This document shows, one piece after another, positions 9,247 through 17,690 of a DNA stretch of 64,000 nucleotides; position 1 is the stretch's first letter, and every line of letters begins with the position of its first letter. Source of the stretch: Anaerobutyricum hallii (GTDB taxonomy: Bacteria; Bacillota; Clostridia; Lachnospirales; Lachnospiraceae). The notes under the pieces were generated by a model. The model had not been told where the DNA came from, did no database searches, and was given only the letters and a program-made list of their open reading frames with translations. The position numbers and the translations under genes were made by a program. The stretch covers positions 418,001 to 482,000 of the forward strand of contig NZ_LT907978.1 of NCBI RefSeq assembly GCF_900209925.1. Reading direction: 5' to 3'.

Positions 9247-9293
9247 TTCTTGGGCTCCAGATGGAAATTAGTATTTAAATCTTGGATGGGAAT

Positions 9294-9450
9294 AAGGGGA
9301 TTGCCTAGAAGGTTATGAAAGTTAACCAGAGAGAAATTCTCCATAAGGTAGGAATAGATAAATATAATTTTTATACAATCGAGTAAGAAAGTACCCTCTT
9401 TTGGAGATGTTCATTCTAATAAAAACCATAGACTTCTGGAGAATCCCCTT
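9294..9450. repeat. Palindrome P11, copy in element A
   Basis: AAGGGGATT (9294-9302) pairs with AATCCCCTT (9442-9450), with further AGAAG/CTTCT and TATG/CATA helices inside. The same unit, inverted, is at 20124-20278. Confidence 0.7.
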
Positions 9451-9521
9451 CTCTTTCCAATATAAATCACTAATTTGCTATTTGTTATCAAAACCAGACA
9501 GCCGCTAAAACAAAATTTTAT

Positions 9522-9734
9522 GCTGAATTGTAAGAAGACTATGATAAAGAAAAAAGAATTGTTATAAGTATTGCATTTTGTGACTTTGCGCTATGGAATT
9601 CTGACCATAGGAACTTGGGACTCGTTTTTCCCAAGTTCCTGTTTTTTCTGGGCAGAATGGAATGCTTAGCGCAACGGAACAAAATCAAACTTATCACAAT
9701 TCTTTTTTCTTTAGAAGACTAACTACAATTCAGC
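9522..9734. repeat. Class 3 palindrome P9
   Basis: A 213-bp hairpin: GCTGAATTGTA at one end and TACAATTCAGC at the other, then AAGAAAAAAGAATTGT against ACAATTCTTTTTTCTT, GCGCTA/TAGCGC, and an apical GAACTTGGG/CCCAAGTTC. Element B has the inverted counterpart P10, with paired substitutions that keep the stem. Confidence 0.8.
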
Positions 9735-9786
9735 TCAATATCTTCTGCCAAAGCGGCGTCTGTGTCCCCATCAAATTAGTATTTGG

Positions 9787-10107
9787 TTAAAATACTCTTT
9801 GTATTAGGAACATATACAGGATTGTTCCTCCGGCAATACTGAGCAGTGTATTCTTCTTCCATTTATGCAGGATGAAAATAAATACCAGTGAGATGAGTTC
9901 AGGTATACAGTGATTTGTTCCGCCGATAGAATCTTTTAAGGAATAAATGACGAGAAGTCCAATGACTGCATTAGGGAGAACTCGCCCCAGAAATTTTACG
10001 AAGTCAGGTGTGCTGTCTGCGGAGAAAATGATAAATGGCAGAAAACGTGTTGCCATTGTGCCAAGTACGACTGCGGCAATGGTGATAATCTGTTGTGTGG
10101 TAGTCAT
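9787..10107 (-). CDS. azlD: AzlD-family branched-chain amino acid exporter subunit
   Basis: This 106-residue protein has about four hydrophobic helices and the FLPFIIF and [19 protein letters not shown] stretches typical of AzlD. With AzlC it forms an exporter of branched-chain amino acids or related analogues. Its start overlaps the azlC stop by four bases (ATGA-type coupling). Its stop codon lies three bases from the end of palindromic element A. Length is normal. Confidence 0.88.
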   Translation of the reverse strand: MTTTQQIITIAAVVLGTMATRFLPFIIFSADSTPDFVKFLGRVLPNAVIGLLVIYSLKDSIGGTNHCIPELISLVFIFILHKWKKNTLLSIAGGTILYMFLIQRVF

Positions 10108-10835
10108 TGTACATTTTCCTCGCTTTCGTGTGAACGTTTTACAATCTTCTTTGAATCATCTAATTTGTCCCGGCATAAAAAGAAACTTAAAATAATCAAT
10201 ACCATAGCTGGGATCATGAAGTTGCTTTTTCCAAAGAGGAGCAGACAGGCGAGAGAACATATAACTCCGATTAAAGCAGGAAGGTGTCGGCTTGCTGTAT
10301 CCCATTGGTCAAGAAACATAACAAAGAAAAGAGCAGTCATAACAAATTCAATTCCTGTTGTGTCAAAATGAATGACTGAACCAAGTACAGCTCCCATTGT
10401 AGCTCCAAAGACCCAGTAAATCTGGTTTAAAAGAGTTACCCATATCATAAACCATTCCCGGTCGATTTCCGGTGGCGGAGTGATAGAACAATTTACAGAG
10501 AAAGTTTCATCACACATTCCATAGATTAGGTAGAACTTTTTAATTCCCTTATAATCTTTATAAGTATCCAGCATGGAAATTCCATAAAAGAGATGTCTTG
10601 CATTTACCATTAATGCCAGTAAAAAAGAATAAACTGGGTTAAAGGAAGCCAAAAGCAGACTTATAGTTACAAATTCCATAGAACCAGCAAAAATGAACAT
10701 ACTCATAAAGAGTGGATAAATAAAAGAAAAACCTTTGCTGCTTGCAAAGAAACCGTAAGACATTCCCAAAAATAAAAACCCAGCACAAATTGGCAGGGTA
10801 TATGGGAAAGCATATTTTAATGCGTTACGTTTCAT
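10104..10835 (-). CDS. azlC: AzlC-family branched-chain amino acid exporter
   Basis: The 243-residue permease has the AzlC signature region [17 protein letters not shown] and [13 protein letters not shown], with about seven membrane helices. The start at 10835 ([15 protein letters not shown]) is chosen because AAGGACT lies a few bases before it; the frame is open for 14 further codons upstream without a ribosome site. It forms an operon with azlD. No Lrp-type regulator gene is next to it. The exported substrate is likely branched-chain amino acids by family, but not proven here. Confidence 0.88.
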   Translation of the reverse strand: MKRNALKYAFPYTLPICAGFLFLGMSYGFFASSKGFSFIYPLFMSMFIFAGSMEFVTISLLLASFNPVYSFLLALMVNARHLFYGISMLDTYKDYKGIKKFYLIYGMCDETFSVNCSITPPPEIDREWFMIWVTLLNQIYWVFGATMGAVLGSVIHFDTTGIEFVMTALFFVMFLDQWDTASRHLPALIGVICSLACLLLFGKSNFMIPAMVLIILSFFLCRDKLDDSKKIVKRSHESEENVQ

Positions 10836-10980
10836 AATAAAGTCCTTTCGTGTTGTGCTTACCAAATTGCAGGTCATAGACGAACGAATGGTGTTGCAAT
10901 TTAGAATGACCTTATTCTAGCATAGAAAAGAAGACTATGCAAAAAGGAATTTACTGTTTGATTCATTAGAGGAAACAGAC

Positions 10981-11097
10981 GAAAATAAAACTATTAGCCC
11001 ATAGCCACTGTAAAGATATCACTGCGTAGAAAATGCCTGTTTGGCATTTTTACTTGCTCTCACATTACATTGGCTATGGGCTAATAGTTTTATTTTC
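10981..11097. repeat. Class 2 palindrome P7
   Basis: Perfect 27-bp arms at 10981-11007 and 11071-11097 (ending in CCCATAGCCA / TGGCTATGGG) enclose an apical AAAATGCC/GGCATTTT hairpin with TAGAAAATGCCTGTTYGGC shared with P8. The flanking inner motifs are degenerate: ATCACTGCG and TTGCTC. Confidence 0.85.
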
Positions 11098-11105
11098 TGC
11101 TTGTT

Positions 11106-11390
11106 GGCTCCAGAAGAAATGAATGCAATAGTTTTTGAGGAGAGAAGGGGGAGAAGTCAGGAGTCTACTGCTTGCTCGAAAGGTATCTCGTCAGAAGAGG
11201 AAAAATGACATATTGCGACAATATAATGATAAATTTATCATGTAAAGTAATAGCTTGCGGCATCATATTATCATCAGTGAAGCTTGAAAAAAGGTTCAGC
11301 ATAGTGAAAAAGATATCAGAATAAGCCATAACCTTCTGTCCCCTCCCCCATCTCTCTCCAAAGACTATTGCATTCATTCCTTCTGGAGCC
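11106..11390. repeat. Large inverted repeat in element C
   Basis: GGCTCCAGAAG at 11106 pairs with CTTCTGGAGCC ending at 11390, continuing through GAATGCAATAG/CTATTGCATTC and GGGGGAG/CTCCCCC. The GGCTCCAGA junction also occurs in element A (9253) and as TTTGGAGCCAAAAC near 40194. Confidence 0.75.
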
Positions 11391-11397
11391 AAAACAC

Positions 11398-11516
11398 AGA
11401 AAAAAGAAATACTACCATATCCCAGATGCGGCTTCGGAGCGTGTTTAAGATGCAGATGAGCATCTTAAACACAGCGACTACAGAGCAGATGGGATATGGT
11501 AGTATTTCTTTTTTCG
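11398..11516. repeat. Class 1 palindrome P2
   Basis: Perfect inner arm GAAATACTACCATATCCC with its complement, then GATGCGGCTTCGGAGC, an apical GTTTAAGATGC/GCATCTTAAAC hairpin and GCGACTACAGAGC. Opposite orientation to P1 and downstream of the leftward dacF-like gene. Confidence 0.85.
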
Positions 11517-11526
11517 TCTGTTTCCC

Positions 11527-12744
11527 CTAATGAATGAAATAGTAAAATAATTTTTTGTAACACCAGGAGAAGGTCCGTTTTTTTATAGTTTGTTTAGTGT
11601 ATATAGGATAACTGCGATAGGGCTTAGAATCAATATAAAGAACAACAGAGCCGACAGCAGTGCCTTTTTGAACCGGAGCAGTTAAGGATGCAGGAAGAGT
11701 TATAATACATTTTGTTTTTTCGTTAGATGAGACATATAAGCTGACGGGTTTTGGAGCAGAAAGAGTGCAGGTAGATTTATATCCTCTTTTTAAAGGGAGT
11801 TTGGAAGGAACCCCCTTGTTTAAAGGAATTTCTTTTTTGCTATAATTGTTCATCCCGTAATCCATCAGTTTTTTTGTATCTTCCCATTTATAACGGCGGT
11901 TTGGGTACCAGCCACTTCCTAAAACAACAGAAATCAGATAACGACCGTCTTTTTTTATTGCGCCAGCAAAACAATATCCGGCATTGTTTGTGTACCCGGT
12001 TTTTACACCGATTGCACCGTTATAGGAAGTTAAAAACAGATTTTTGTTATTTAAAGAGTAAGATTGCCCGGTTTTTAATTCTTTGATAGAAAAAGAAGGC
12101 TCTTTAATGATTTTGCAGAAGTTATCATTTTTTAAGGCAAGACAGGTCAGTAAGGCAAGCTCATGGCAGGTCGTATAATGTTTGGCACTATCGAGTCCGT
12201 TTGGGGTTTCAAAAGAGGTGTGATAGCAGCCATAATTTCTGGCTTCCTGTGTCATATCTGCACAAAATTGTTCTACGGAACCTCCGATATGTTCTGCAAT
12301 TGCAACGGCAGCATCATTATAAGATTCGAGCATTAATGCATAAAGTAAATCGGATAGTAAGAATTGTGAGCCACTTTTAGCCCCGAGTTTTACTTTAGGA
12401 GCAGAAGCAGCGCGTTTTGAAAATACGACTTTATCTGAAAGATTTCCATGTTCGATCGCATAGAGACAGGTCATGATTTTCGTTGTACTTGCCATTGGAA
12501 GTTCTTTTTCTTCTTCTTTGCCAAATAGAATTCTTTGGTTATCCCCATCCATAAGAATCGCTGCTTTTGCATGAAGCGAGGAAAGTTCATTGGGAATAGT
12601 ACTTTCTGTTTTTAAAAAAGTATGAGCGTTTATGTCACAGGAAACAAAAAAAGATAAAAAGAAGATTGAGATAGCAAAAAGCAGAAAAAAAGTATAGATG
12701 TTATATTTAAAAATATGTTTTTGACAACCAGAATAATCGTTCAA
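11527..12744 (-). CDS. D-alanyl-D-alanine carboxypeptidase (DacF/PBP5 type)
   Basis: This 405-residue serine peptidase trims the terminal D-Ala of peptidoglycan stem peptides outside the membrane. The three active-site motifs are intact: S86-T-T-K89, S141-Y-N143 and K248-T-G250. Residues ~15-36 form a signal/anchor helix, and the C-terminal part has a beta-rich PBP5-like domain ending in a basic stretch. The start is a TTG at 12744 with AAAGGATG upstream; no in-frame ATG fits. The stop codon lies inside the terminal repeat of element C. A sporulation or vegetative role cannot be told apart. Confidence 0.9.
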   Translation of the reverse strand: MNDYSGCQKHIFKYNIYTFFLLFAISIFFLSFFVSCDINAHTFLKTESTIPNELSSLHAKAAILMDGDNQRILFGKEEEKELPMASTTKIMTCLYAIEHGNLSDKVVFSKRAASAPKVKLGAKSGSQFLLSDLLYALMLESYNDAAVAIAEHIGGSVEQFCADMTQEARNYGCYHTSFETPNGLDSAKHYTTCHELALLTCLALKNDNFCKIIKEPSFSIKELKTGQSYSLNNKNLFLTSYNGAIGVKTGYTNNAGYCFAGAIKKDGRYLISVVLGSGWYPNRRYKWEDTKKLMDYGMNNYSKKEIPLNKGVPSKLPLKRGYKSTCTLSAPKPVSLYVSSNEKTKCIITLPASLTAPVQKGTAVGSVVLYIDSKPYRSYPIYTKQTIKKRTFSWCYKKLFYYFIH

Positions 12745-12836
12745 AAAAGCACATCCTTTTTAGAATGGTGGGTTTTAATAACTATGTAAGAAAACGAGAA
12801 AATATGCTAAGTAGGAATAAGTAGGAATTTGCAGCA

Positions 12837-12889
12837 GGCAAAGCTGTCAGAGCCAGGAGAGAGATTTCTTATGGTTCATTAGCTTTGCC
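12837..12889 (-). terminator. Hairpin after the XRE gene
   Basis: GGCAAAGCT (12837-12845) pairs with AGCTTTGCC (12881-12889), just past the XRE stop at 12896. There is no clear T-run, so termination is uncertain. Confidence 0.4.
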
Positions 12890-12895
12890 AATTCA

Positions 12896-13201
12896 TCAAA
12901 GTAATTCTAAAAAATGGAGAAGAGCTTCATATTGCTCTGAATTTAGCTTAGCTGCATAATACATTAATCGAAGCTGTTGTTCATTCAATGTTGTAGTTTT
13001 GCATTCATCTTCCAGAAAAAACTGCGATAATGTAATTCCAAAAGCATCACAAAGTTTAGTTAATGAAGGAATAGTGGGAAGCATATTTTTACGGTACCAT
13101 GAAGAAATCGTAGACTGGGTAAGCCCGGACTGTTCCGCAAGCTGGTATTCTGTCCAGTTCCTTTCTTTTCTTAGATCGACAATTCTTTTTAAAATATCCA
13201 T
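12896..13201 (-). CDS. XRE-family transcriptional regulator
   Basis: The 101-residue protein has an N-terminal helix-turn-helix of the XRE/Cro type: LRKERNWTEYQLAEQSGLTQSTISSWYRKN (about residues 10-40). The C-terminal third (NEQQLRLMYYAAKLNSEQYEALLHFLELL) is a small helical dimerization tail. Such single-domain regulators often control themselves or a neighbour; here the divergent neighbour is the zinc-ribbon/TPM cassette. AAGGAGA precedes its ATG. Target unknown. Confidence 0.8.
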   Translation of the reverse strand: MDILKRIVDLRKERNWTEYQLAEQSGLTQSTISSWYRKNMLPTIPSLTKLCDAFGITLSQFFLEDECKTTTLNEQQLRLMYYAAKLNSEQYEALLHFLELL

Positions 13202-13603
13202 TCAAAATCTCCTTAAATCTATTTGTTTATAAAGGAATCATAACGTGGTTTAAAACATAATTTATCTGTTAAAAGTTGAGACGTATATGTTGATTGTAGT
13301 AAACAAAAACGCTACAAAATAATATATATAGACGTATAATTAAAACTAGAATAAGAAGGATAAGGCAGATGAAATTTTCTATCATAAATAAAACTTTCAG
13401 TTTATAGTGGATAATCTATAAAAAATAATCAATCAAATCATAAATATTTCGTTGCATTTTGTTGAAAAACCCCATATAGTAGAAGTAGGAGAAATACGAA
13501 ATAACAAAGTCTTTGTAATTGTCGGGATGAGGTCACAGGAACTATAGTTATACTGTTTTTCCTTTATTCCGAGAGTACATTCAGAAAGAAAAGGAGGGAG
13601 TCT
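13202..13603. other. 400-bp divergent intergenic region with a promoter for the TPM cassette
   Basis: AT-rich, no gene. It holds a near-consensus rightward promoter: TTGCAT (13452-13457), 17-bp spacer, TATAGT (13475-13480), leaving a leader of about 115 nt before the cassette. AAAGGAGG stands just before the ATG at 13604. No riboswitch fold was recognised. Confidence 0.55.
13452..13480 (+). promoter_or_regulatory. Promoter of the zinc-ribbon/TPM cassettes
   Basis: TTGCAT, 17-bp spacer, TATAGT; the only good promoter seen before the four-gene run, which is probably one transcript ended by palindrome P6. Confidence 0.65.
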
Positions 13604-14587
13604 ATGTTTTATCGTTGTAAAAGCTGTGGTGGGAATGTAACCTACAACCCAGACAAGAAGAAAATGATATGTGAGAGCTGTGGGAATGAAGGGGAGCCGG
13701 AACTGATTTCTCAGGACAAGAAACACGTATGTAATAACTGTGGTGCGGAGATTGAAGCAGATCAGATTGATTTATCGCTGAAGTGTCCATATTGTGGTAC
13801 CTATGTGATTTTTGAGGACCGGATGGAGAACGAATACGAGCCGAATCTGGTGCTGCCTTTTGCAATTGATAAGCATAAGGCGCTGGATCTTCTGAAAGAA
13901 AAGTTTGCAAAGCAACTGTTTCTTCCGGGGAATTTCTGTTCATCTTCTACAATAGAGTCAATGGAAGGACTGTATGTGCCATTCTGGATGTATGACCTGC
14001 ATACGCACGTGCATTTTGAAGGAGAAGCAGATAAGATCAGAACCTGGGAAGAGGGAGATTATGATTGTACGGAGACCAGTACATATCGTATTGTAAGAGA
14101 TTTTGATGTGGATTATGACAAGATTCCTGTGGATGCATCAAAGGCAATGCCGGATGCCATGATGGATTTAGTAGAACCATATAAATACGAAGCATTGGGA
14201 GAGTTTGATGCGAAGTTTCTCTCTGGTTTTCAGGCAGAAATTTATGATGAAGATAAAGACACTCTTTTCCCAAGAGCAAAGAAAAAGGCAGATAAATACA
14301 GCCAGAAGTATCTTGGCGGCTATAACGTAGAATATGATGCGGTAAGACCGACTGTAAATGATAAAAAGAGCACAGAAAAAGCATCTTTTTATTCGTTTCT
14401 TCCTTTATGGCGGTATGTGTATCGTTACGGAGGAAAGAATTATGAATTCTATGTGAATGGCCAGACAGGGAAGGCAGTAGGGGAGGCTCCGACTAGCTTA
14501 AGTAAAGCGCTTGTGTGGTTTATAGCAGTTTTCGGTTCCCTCTTCTTTACAGTAGAAATGCTTCTTTATTTATTGGGGGTGATGTAA
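13604..14587 (+). CDS. Double zinc-ribbon membrane protein, cassette copy 1
   Basis: The 327-residue protein starts with two tandem zinc ribbons: CKSCGG and CESCGN, then CNNCGAE and CPYCGTY (residues ~5-65). A conserved central domain follows (VPFWMYD, DYDCTETSTYRIVRDFDVDYDKIPVDAS, LSGFQAEIYDED), and one membrane helix at the C terminus (about 298-322). Such proteins are often mis-labelled PriA or TFIIB-like because of the ribbons; no helicase motif is present. The stop TAA is followed at once, in the same frame, by the ATG of the TPM gene. Function is unknown. A second copy of the same length lies at 15429. Confidence 0.8.
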   Translation: MFYRCKSCGGNVTYNPDKKKMICESCGNEGEPELISQDKKHVCNNCGAEIEADQIDLSLKCPYCGTYVIFEDRMENEYEPNLVLPFAIDKHKALDLLKEKFAKQLFLPGNFCSSSTIESMEGLYVPFWMYDLHTHVHFEGEADKIRTWEEGDYDCTETSTYRIVRDFDVDYDKIPVDASKAMPDAMMDLVEPYKYEALGEFDAKFLSGFQAEIYDEDKDTLFPRAKKKADKYSQKYLGGYNVEYDAVRPTVNDKKSTEKASFYSFLPLWRYVYRYGGKNYEFYVNGQTGKAVGEAPTSLSKALVWFIAVFGSLFFTVEMLLYLLGVM

Positions 14588-15394
14588 ATGGCAAAGACAT
14601 ATCGTAGAATATTAATTTTTATTGTTATACTCGGTGTTTTAATGGGGTTGCTTGGGAAAAAATTTGCGGGGGATCAATATGTGAATATAGAACCTCGAAA
14701 GAATACAGAGTGTACCCTGACAAAGAGAGTGTTTGATGATGCAGATGTTCTTACCGATGAAGAGGAGAAGAATCTGGAGGCGTTAATTGCAGAAAAAGAA
14801 GAACTGATCGGTGGAGATCTTGTTCTTATTACAACGAATGATGCAAGTCTTGATACGATGGAGAAGCTTCGTGATTATGCACAGAATTATTATAAAGAGA
14901 ATAAGCTTGGCTGGGATCAGCCTATCGGAAGCGGAGCAATTTATGTAGATGACTGGGAGACCAGATATACCTGGCTTGCCACTCGCGGTATAGTAAAAGA
15001 CAGATTATCTAAGGATAATACAGACTATATTGTGGATGAAACGAATGATATTGTGAATAAGGACCCTTATAAAGCATATACAAGGTTGATAAACCTGATA
15101 GCAGAAGAGACACAAAAGAGTCCGATGTTCCATATAAATATCAGCCCGATCTGGGTACTGCTTGGCTGTCTTGTGGTGTCCCTCATCTTTGTAGTAGCGC
15201 AGCTTTCCGGACAGGTAGGAAAAGATACAGTAAAGAAGTCTACCTATGTGAAGAAAGATGGTGTACAGATGAATGATAAAAAGGATGTCTTCTTACATTC
15301 TCATGTAACAAGAACAAAGAGAAAGTCAGATGATGACAGTGGAAGCAGCTGCAGCGGAACAGATGACTTTGGCGGCAGTGGCGGTTCTCACTAA
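14588..15394 (+). CDS. TPM-domain membrane protein, cassette copy 1
   Basis: The 268-residue product has an N-terminal membrane helix (about 8-24), a TPM domain (TLP18.3/Psb32/MOLO-1 family; residues ~45-170, with VFDDADVLTDEEEKNLEAL and GSGAIYVDDWETRYTWLATRG), and a second helix (~186-206). It ends in a hydrophilic Ser/Gly-rich tail, GSGGSH. TPM domains are extracytoplasmic and bind metal or act in protein quality control or photosystem repair in plants; the bacterial role is unclear. It begins directly on the stop codon of the zinc-ribbon gene. Confidence 0.8.
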   Translation: MAKTYRRILIFIVILGVLMGLLGKKFAGDQYVNIEPRKNTECTLTKRVFDDADVLTDEEEKNLEALIAEKEELIGGDLVLITTNDASLDTMEKLRDYAQNYYKENKLGWDQPIGSGAIYVDDWETRYTWLATRGIVKDRLSKDNTDYIVDETNDIVNKDPYKAYTRLINLIAEETQKSPMFHINISPIWVLLGCLVVSLIFVVAQLSGQVGKDTVKKSTYVKKDGVQMNDKKDVFLHSHVTRTKRKSDDDSGSSCSGTDDFGGSGGSH

Positions 15395-15428
15395 GAATTT
15401 GGAAAGATAAAAACAAAGGAGGAATCCC

Positions 15429-16412
15429 ATGTTTTACCGTTGTAAAGATTGTGGTGGTAATGCTGTTTACGACCCAAAGAAAAAGAAGATGGTATGTGAA
15501 AGCTGTGGCAATGAGGAGACACAGGAAAAAATACCACAGGAAAAGCTTCATATATGTAACAACTGTGGAGCGGAGATTGAATCCAAAAAGACAGATCTTG
15601 CTTTGAAATGTCCATACTGTGGGACGTATGTCATTTTTGAGGACAGGATGAAAGATGCGTATAAGCCTGATCTGGCATTGCCATTTGTGATAGATAGAAA
15701 AGAAGCGATAGAGATTATAAGGAAGAATTTTGCGAAGAAAATGTTCATTCCTAAAGATTTTTGTTCGACTTCAAGTCTGGAATCCCTTCAGGGAAGATAT
15801 GTTCCATTTTGGATGTATGATATGGAGACCCATGTGCATTTTGAAGGAGAAGGAAGAAAAATCAGAACGTGGACAGAAGGAGACTATGATTGTACGGAGA
15901 CGAGTATATATCGTCTTGTAAGAGATTTTGATGTGAACTATGATAAGATTCCTGTTGATGCATCGAAAAATATGCCAGATGAGAAAATGGATTTAGTGGA
16001 GCCTTATAAATATACTGCACTAGGGAAGTTCCGCTCAAGATATTTGTCTGGATTCCAGGCAGAAATTTATGATGAAAATAAAGAAGAACTTTTGCCCAGG
16101 GCACAGAAAAAAGCAAAGAAATATACAGAGGGTTACCTTGATGAGTATAACAATAGTTATAGCAGTGTGAAACCTGCTATTAAAAAAGTAGATAGTAAAG
16201 AAATGAACTCCTACTATACATTTTTACCGGTATGGCGTTATGTATACCGTTATCAGGGAACAAATTATGAGTTTTTTGTTAATGGTCAGACGGGAAAAGC
16301 AATAGGAACGCCGCCGACCAGCAAGGCGAGAATGTTCTCATGGTTTGCAGCAGTTACGTGTTCACTGTTCTTTCTTGCGGAAATGATTCTGTATTTTCTG
16401 GAGGTGGCATAA
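15429..16412 (+). CDS. Double zinc-ribbon membrane protein, cassette copy 2
   Basis: Exactly the same length (327 residues) as the protein at 13604 and, by eye, about two thirds identical. All eight ribbon cysteines (CKDCGG, CESCGN, CNNCGAE, CPYCGTY) and the central VPFWMYD and DYDCTETS motifs are kept, as is the C-terminal membrane helix. It follows copy 1 of the TPM gene by 34 bases that contain AAAGGAGG. The divergence between copies is moderate throughout, so the duplication is not recent. As in copy 1, the stop codon abuts the next ATG in frame. Confidence 0.8.
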   Translation: MFYRCKDCGGNAVYDPKKKKMVCESCGNEETQEKIPQEKLHICNNCGAEIESKKTDLALKCPYCGTYVIFEDRMKDAYKPDLALPFVIDRKEAIEIIRKNFAKKMFIPKDFCSTSSLESLQGRYVPFWMYDMETHVHFEGEGRKIRTWTEGDYDCTETSIYRLVRDFDVNYDKIPVDASKNMPDEKMDLVEPYKYTALGKFRSRYLSGFQAEIYDENKEELLPRAQKKAKKYTEGYLDEYNNSYSSVKPAIKKVDSKEMNSYYTFLPVWRYVYRYQGTNYEFFVNGQTGKAIGTPPTSKARMFSWFAAVTCSLFFLAEMILYFLEVA

Positions 16413-17219
16413 ATGGGGAAAATCTGGAGACGAATTTTAATAGGAATCGTTATACTCGCCGCGATTATAGGCATCGTGGCAAAGTTGCTTGAGCCGGAAG
16501 AATACACCAATACAAAACCTCGTCAAAATACAGAATGTACAATCACGCAGAGAGTATTGGATGAAGCGGGCAAAATGACTGATAAACAGAAGAAAGATCT
16601 TGAAGCTCTGATTGCAGAAAAAGAACAGCTAATTGGCTGTGATATCGTTATCCTTACAATAAATGAGCCGGGGCTTGATAGTTATGATGAAATCCGAGAC
16701 TATGCACAGGCATATTATGAGGATAACAAATTTGGCTGGAATAAAGCCAATGGAGACGGGATCATTTATGTGGATGACTGGGAAACGGGATACACCTGGA
16801 TGTGTACAACTGGTCTTGCAAAAACGAGACTCGATGATACGGACACAGAACAGATTGTGGATAGTGCCAACGAAATCGTAAATGATAATCCATATGAGGC
16901 TTACACATCTATTGTAAATAATGTAGCAACCATGATTCAGACAGGCCGTTCCTCTTATGTGCAGATTAACCCGATTATTGTCTTTCTTGCAGCAGCAGTA
17001 ATCGGAGCCATTTTTGTAGGTGTCCAGTTAATCGGACATGGAGGAAAAGACACTGTTCTAAGGTCTACCTACGCAAAAGGCGGCGTGCAAATGAATGAAA
17101 AGCAGGATATCTTCTTGCATTCCCATGTGACCAGAACGAAACGACCGAGTAAAAGCAGCGGTGGCGGAGGAAAAGTCGGAGGAACTGGAGGACATGGCGG
17201 AGCCGGAGGAAGGCATTAA
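16413..17219 (+). CDS. TPM-domain membrane protein, cassette copy 2
   Basis: Same length (268 residues) as the protein at 14588. It has an N-terminal helix, a TPM domain (RVLDEAGKMTDKQKKDLEAL, GDGIIYVDDWETGYTWMCTTG), a second helix around residues 186-206, and a glycine/histidine-rich tail (GGTGGHGGAGGRH) that could bind metal. The MNEKQDIFLHSHVTRTKR segment before the tail is shared with copy 1 and suggests a conserved cytoplasmic or cell-surface contact site. Last gene of the four-gene run; palindrome P6 begins six bases after its stop. Confidence 0.8.
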   Translation: MGKIWRRILIGIVILAAIIGIVAKLLEPEEYTNTKPRQNTECTITQRVLDEAGKMTDKQKKDLEALIAEKEQLIGCDIVILTINEPGLDSYDEIRDYAQAYYEDNKFGWNKANGDGIIYVDDWETGYTWMCTTGLAKTRLDDTDTEQIVDSANEIVNDNPYEAYTSIVNNVATMIQTGRSSYVQINPIIVFLAAAVIGAIFVGVQLIGHGGKDTVLRSTYAKGGVQMNEKQDIFLHSHVTRTKRPSKSSGGGGKVGGTGGHGGAGGRH

Positions 17220-17224
17220 ATTAG

Positions 17225-17402
17225 AAATTTGCCGGGGTGAGTAAACAGACGAACCCCCAGAGAAAATATACTCTATATCTGTGACTTTAGTCGCGGCGGT
17301 TTGAATATTCGCTTAAGTGCTCGTATCCAAACCTTGCTCCGAGGCCACAGATATAGAGTATATTTTCTCTGGGGGTTCTGGTTGTTTCAATCCGGCAAAT
17401 TT
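17225..17402. repeat. Divergent palindrome P6 of the same family
   Basis: Outer AAATTTGCCGG/CCGGCAAATTT, then a perfect 33-bp stem (17251-17283 with 17346-17378, sequences quite unlike P1-P5). Inside are TTTAGTCGC, an apical GGTTTGAATA/TATCCAAACC hairpin and GCTCCGAGGCC. Only the inner motifs match the class 1 palindromes. Confidence 0.85.
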
Positions 17403-17559
17403 ATTAAAAGATTTGGGGAAGAAGACAGGAGAAGAAAGCTATCTGGGAAACTAAATTTCAAAGAATTAACACAGAAATCCATAAGAAAAAATTATTATTT
17501 TTACACATTAAAATAATAATATAAGTATCGAACTCTTATGACTCAACTTTTTAAAAAGT

Positions 17560-17690
17560 CATAACCATCTGATGATTCCTCAAATTCTTCCAACAATAAA
17601 TAGCAATTCTTCCCCAGCCAAAACACAGCTCCCAAAGAGAGCAGGTATCCTATATTTGTGGCCTTAGAACGAGGATTGAATACGCCCTTT
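17560..17690. repeat. Degraded half of a P6-like palindrome
   Basis: TTTGTGGCCTTAGAACGAGG followed by ATTGAATACG (17653-17683) resembles the reverse complement of the P6 right half, and GCCAAAACACAGCTCC (17608-17623) resembles the element edge seen at 11387. No matching second arm is left. Confidence 0.5.

Larger units (their letters stand above)
8907..9784. repeat. Composite palindromic element A (878 bp)
   Basis: The whole gap between glgA and azlD is filled by end-to-end palindromes and holds no believable gene. It is bounded by AAAATACGAATTTG (8907-8920) and CAAATTAGTATTT (9772-9784), a 13-14 bp terminal inverted repeat with one mismatch. Order inside: palindrome P1 (8919-9072), nested P8 (9125-9246), P11 (9294-9450), P9 (9522-9734). 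Element B after glmS is an inverted copy with the same order but without P8. Extra internal AATACTAATTT/AAATTAGTATT boundaries occur near 9093 and 9265. Confidence 0.85.
10962..11534. repeat. Composite palindromic element C (573 bp)
   Basis: The element is bounded by a 24-bp terminal inverted repeat with one mismatch: TTCATTAGAGGAAACAGACG begins the left end and its complement ends the right at 11534. Inside are palindrome P7 (10981-11097), a large inverted repeat (11106-11390) and palindrome P2 (11398-11516). The right terminal repeat runs over the last codons of the leftward carboxypeptidase gene and supplies its TAG stop. The short open frame at 11165-11392 lies within the inverted repeat and is not a believable gene. 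Confidence 0.85.

Noticed and set aside
8907-9784. CRISPR array or tRNA/rRNA genes in the repeat-rich gaps
   Set aside because: Repeats are palindromic mosaics without regular spacers, and no tRNA cloverleaf or rRNA sequence was seen anywhere in the window.
11165-11392. 75-codon open frame inside element C
   Set aside because: It lies within a large inverted repeat, is not protein-like and has no ribosome site.
17301-17516. 71-codon open frame across palindrome P6
   Set aside because: It reads through a perfect hairpin and its composition is not protein-like.
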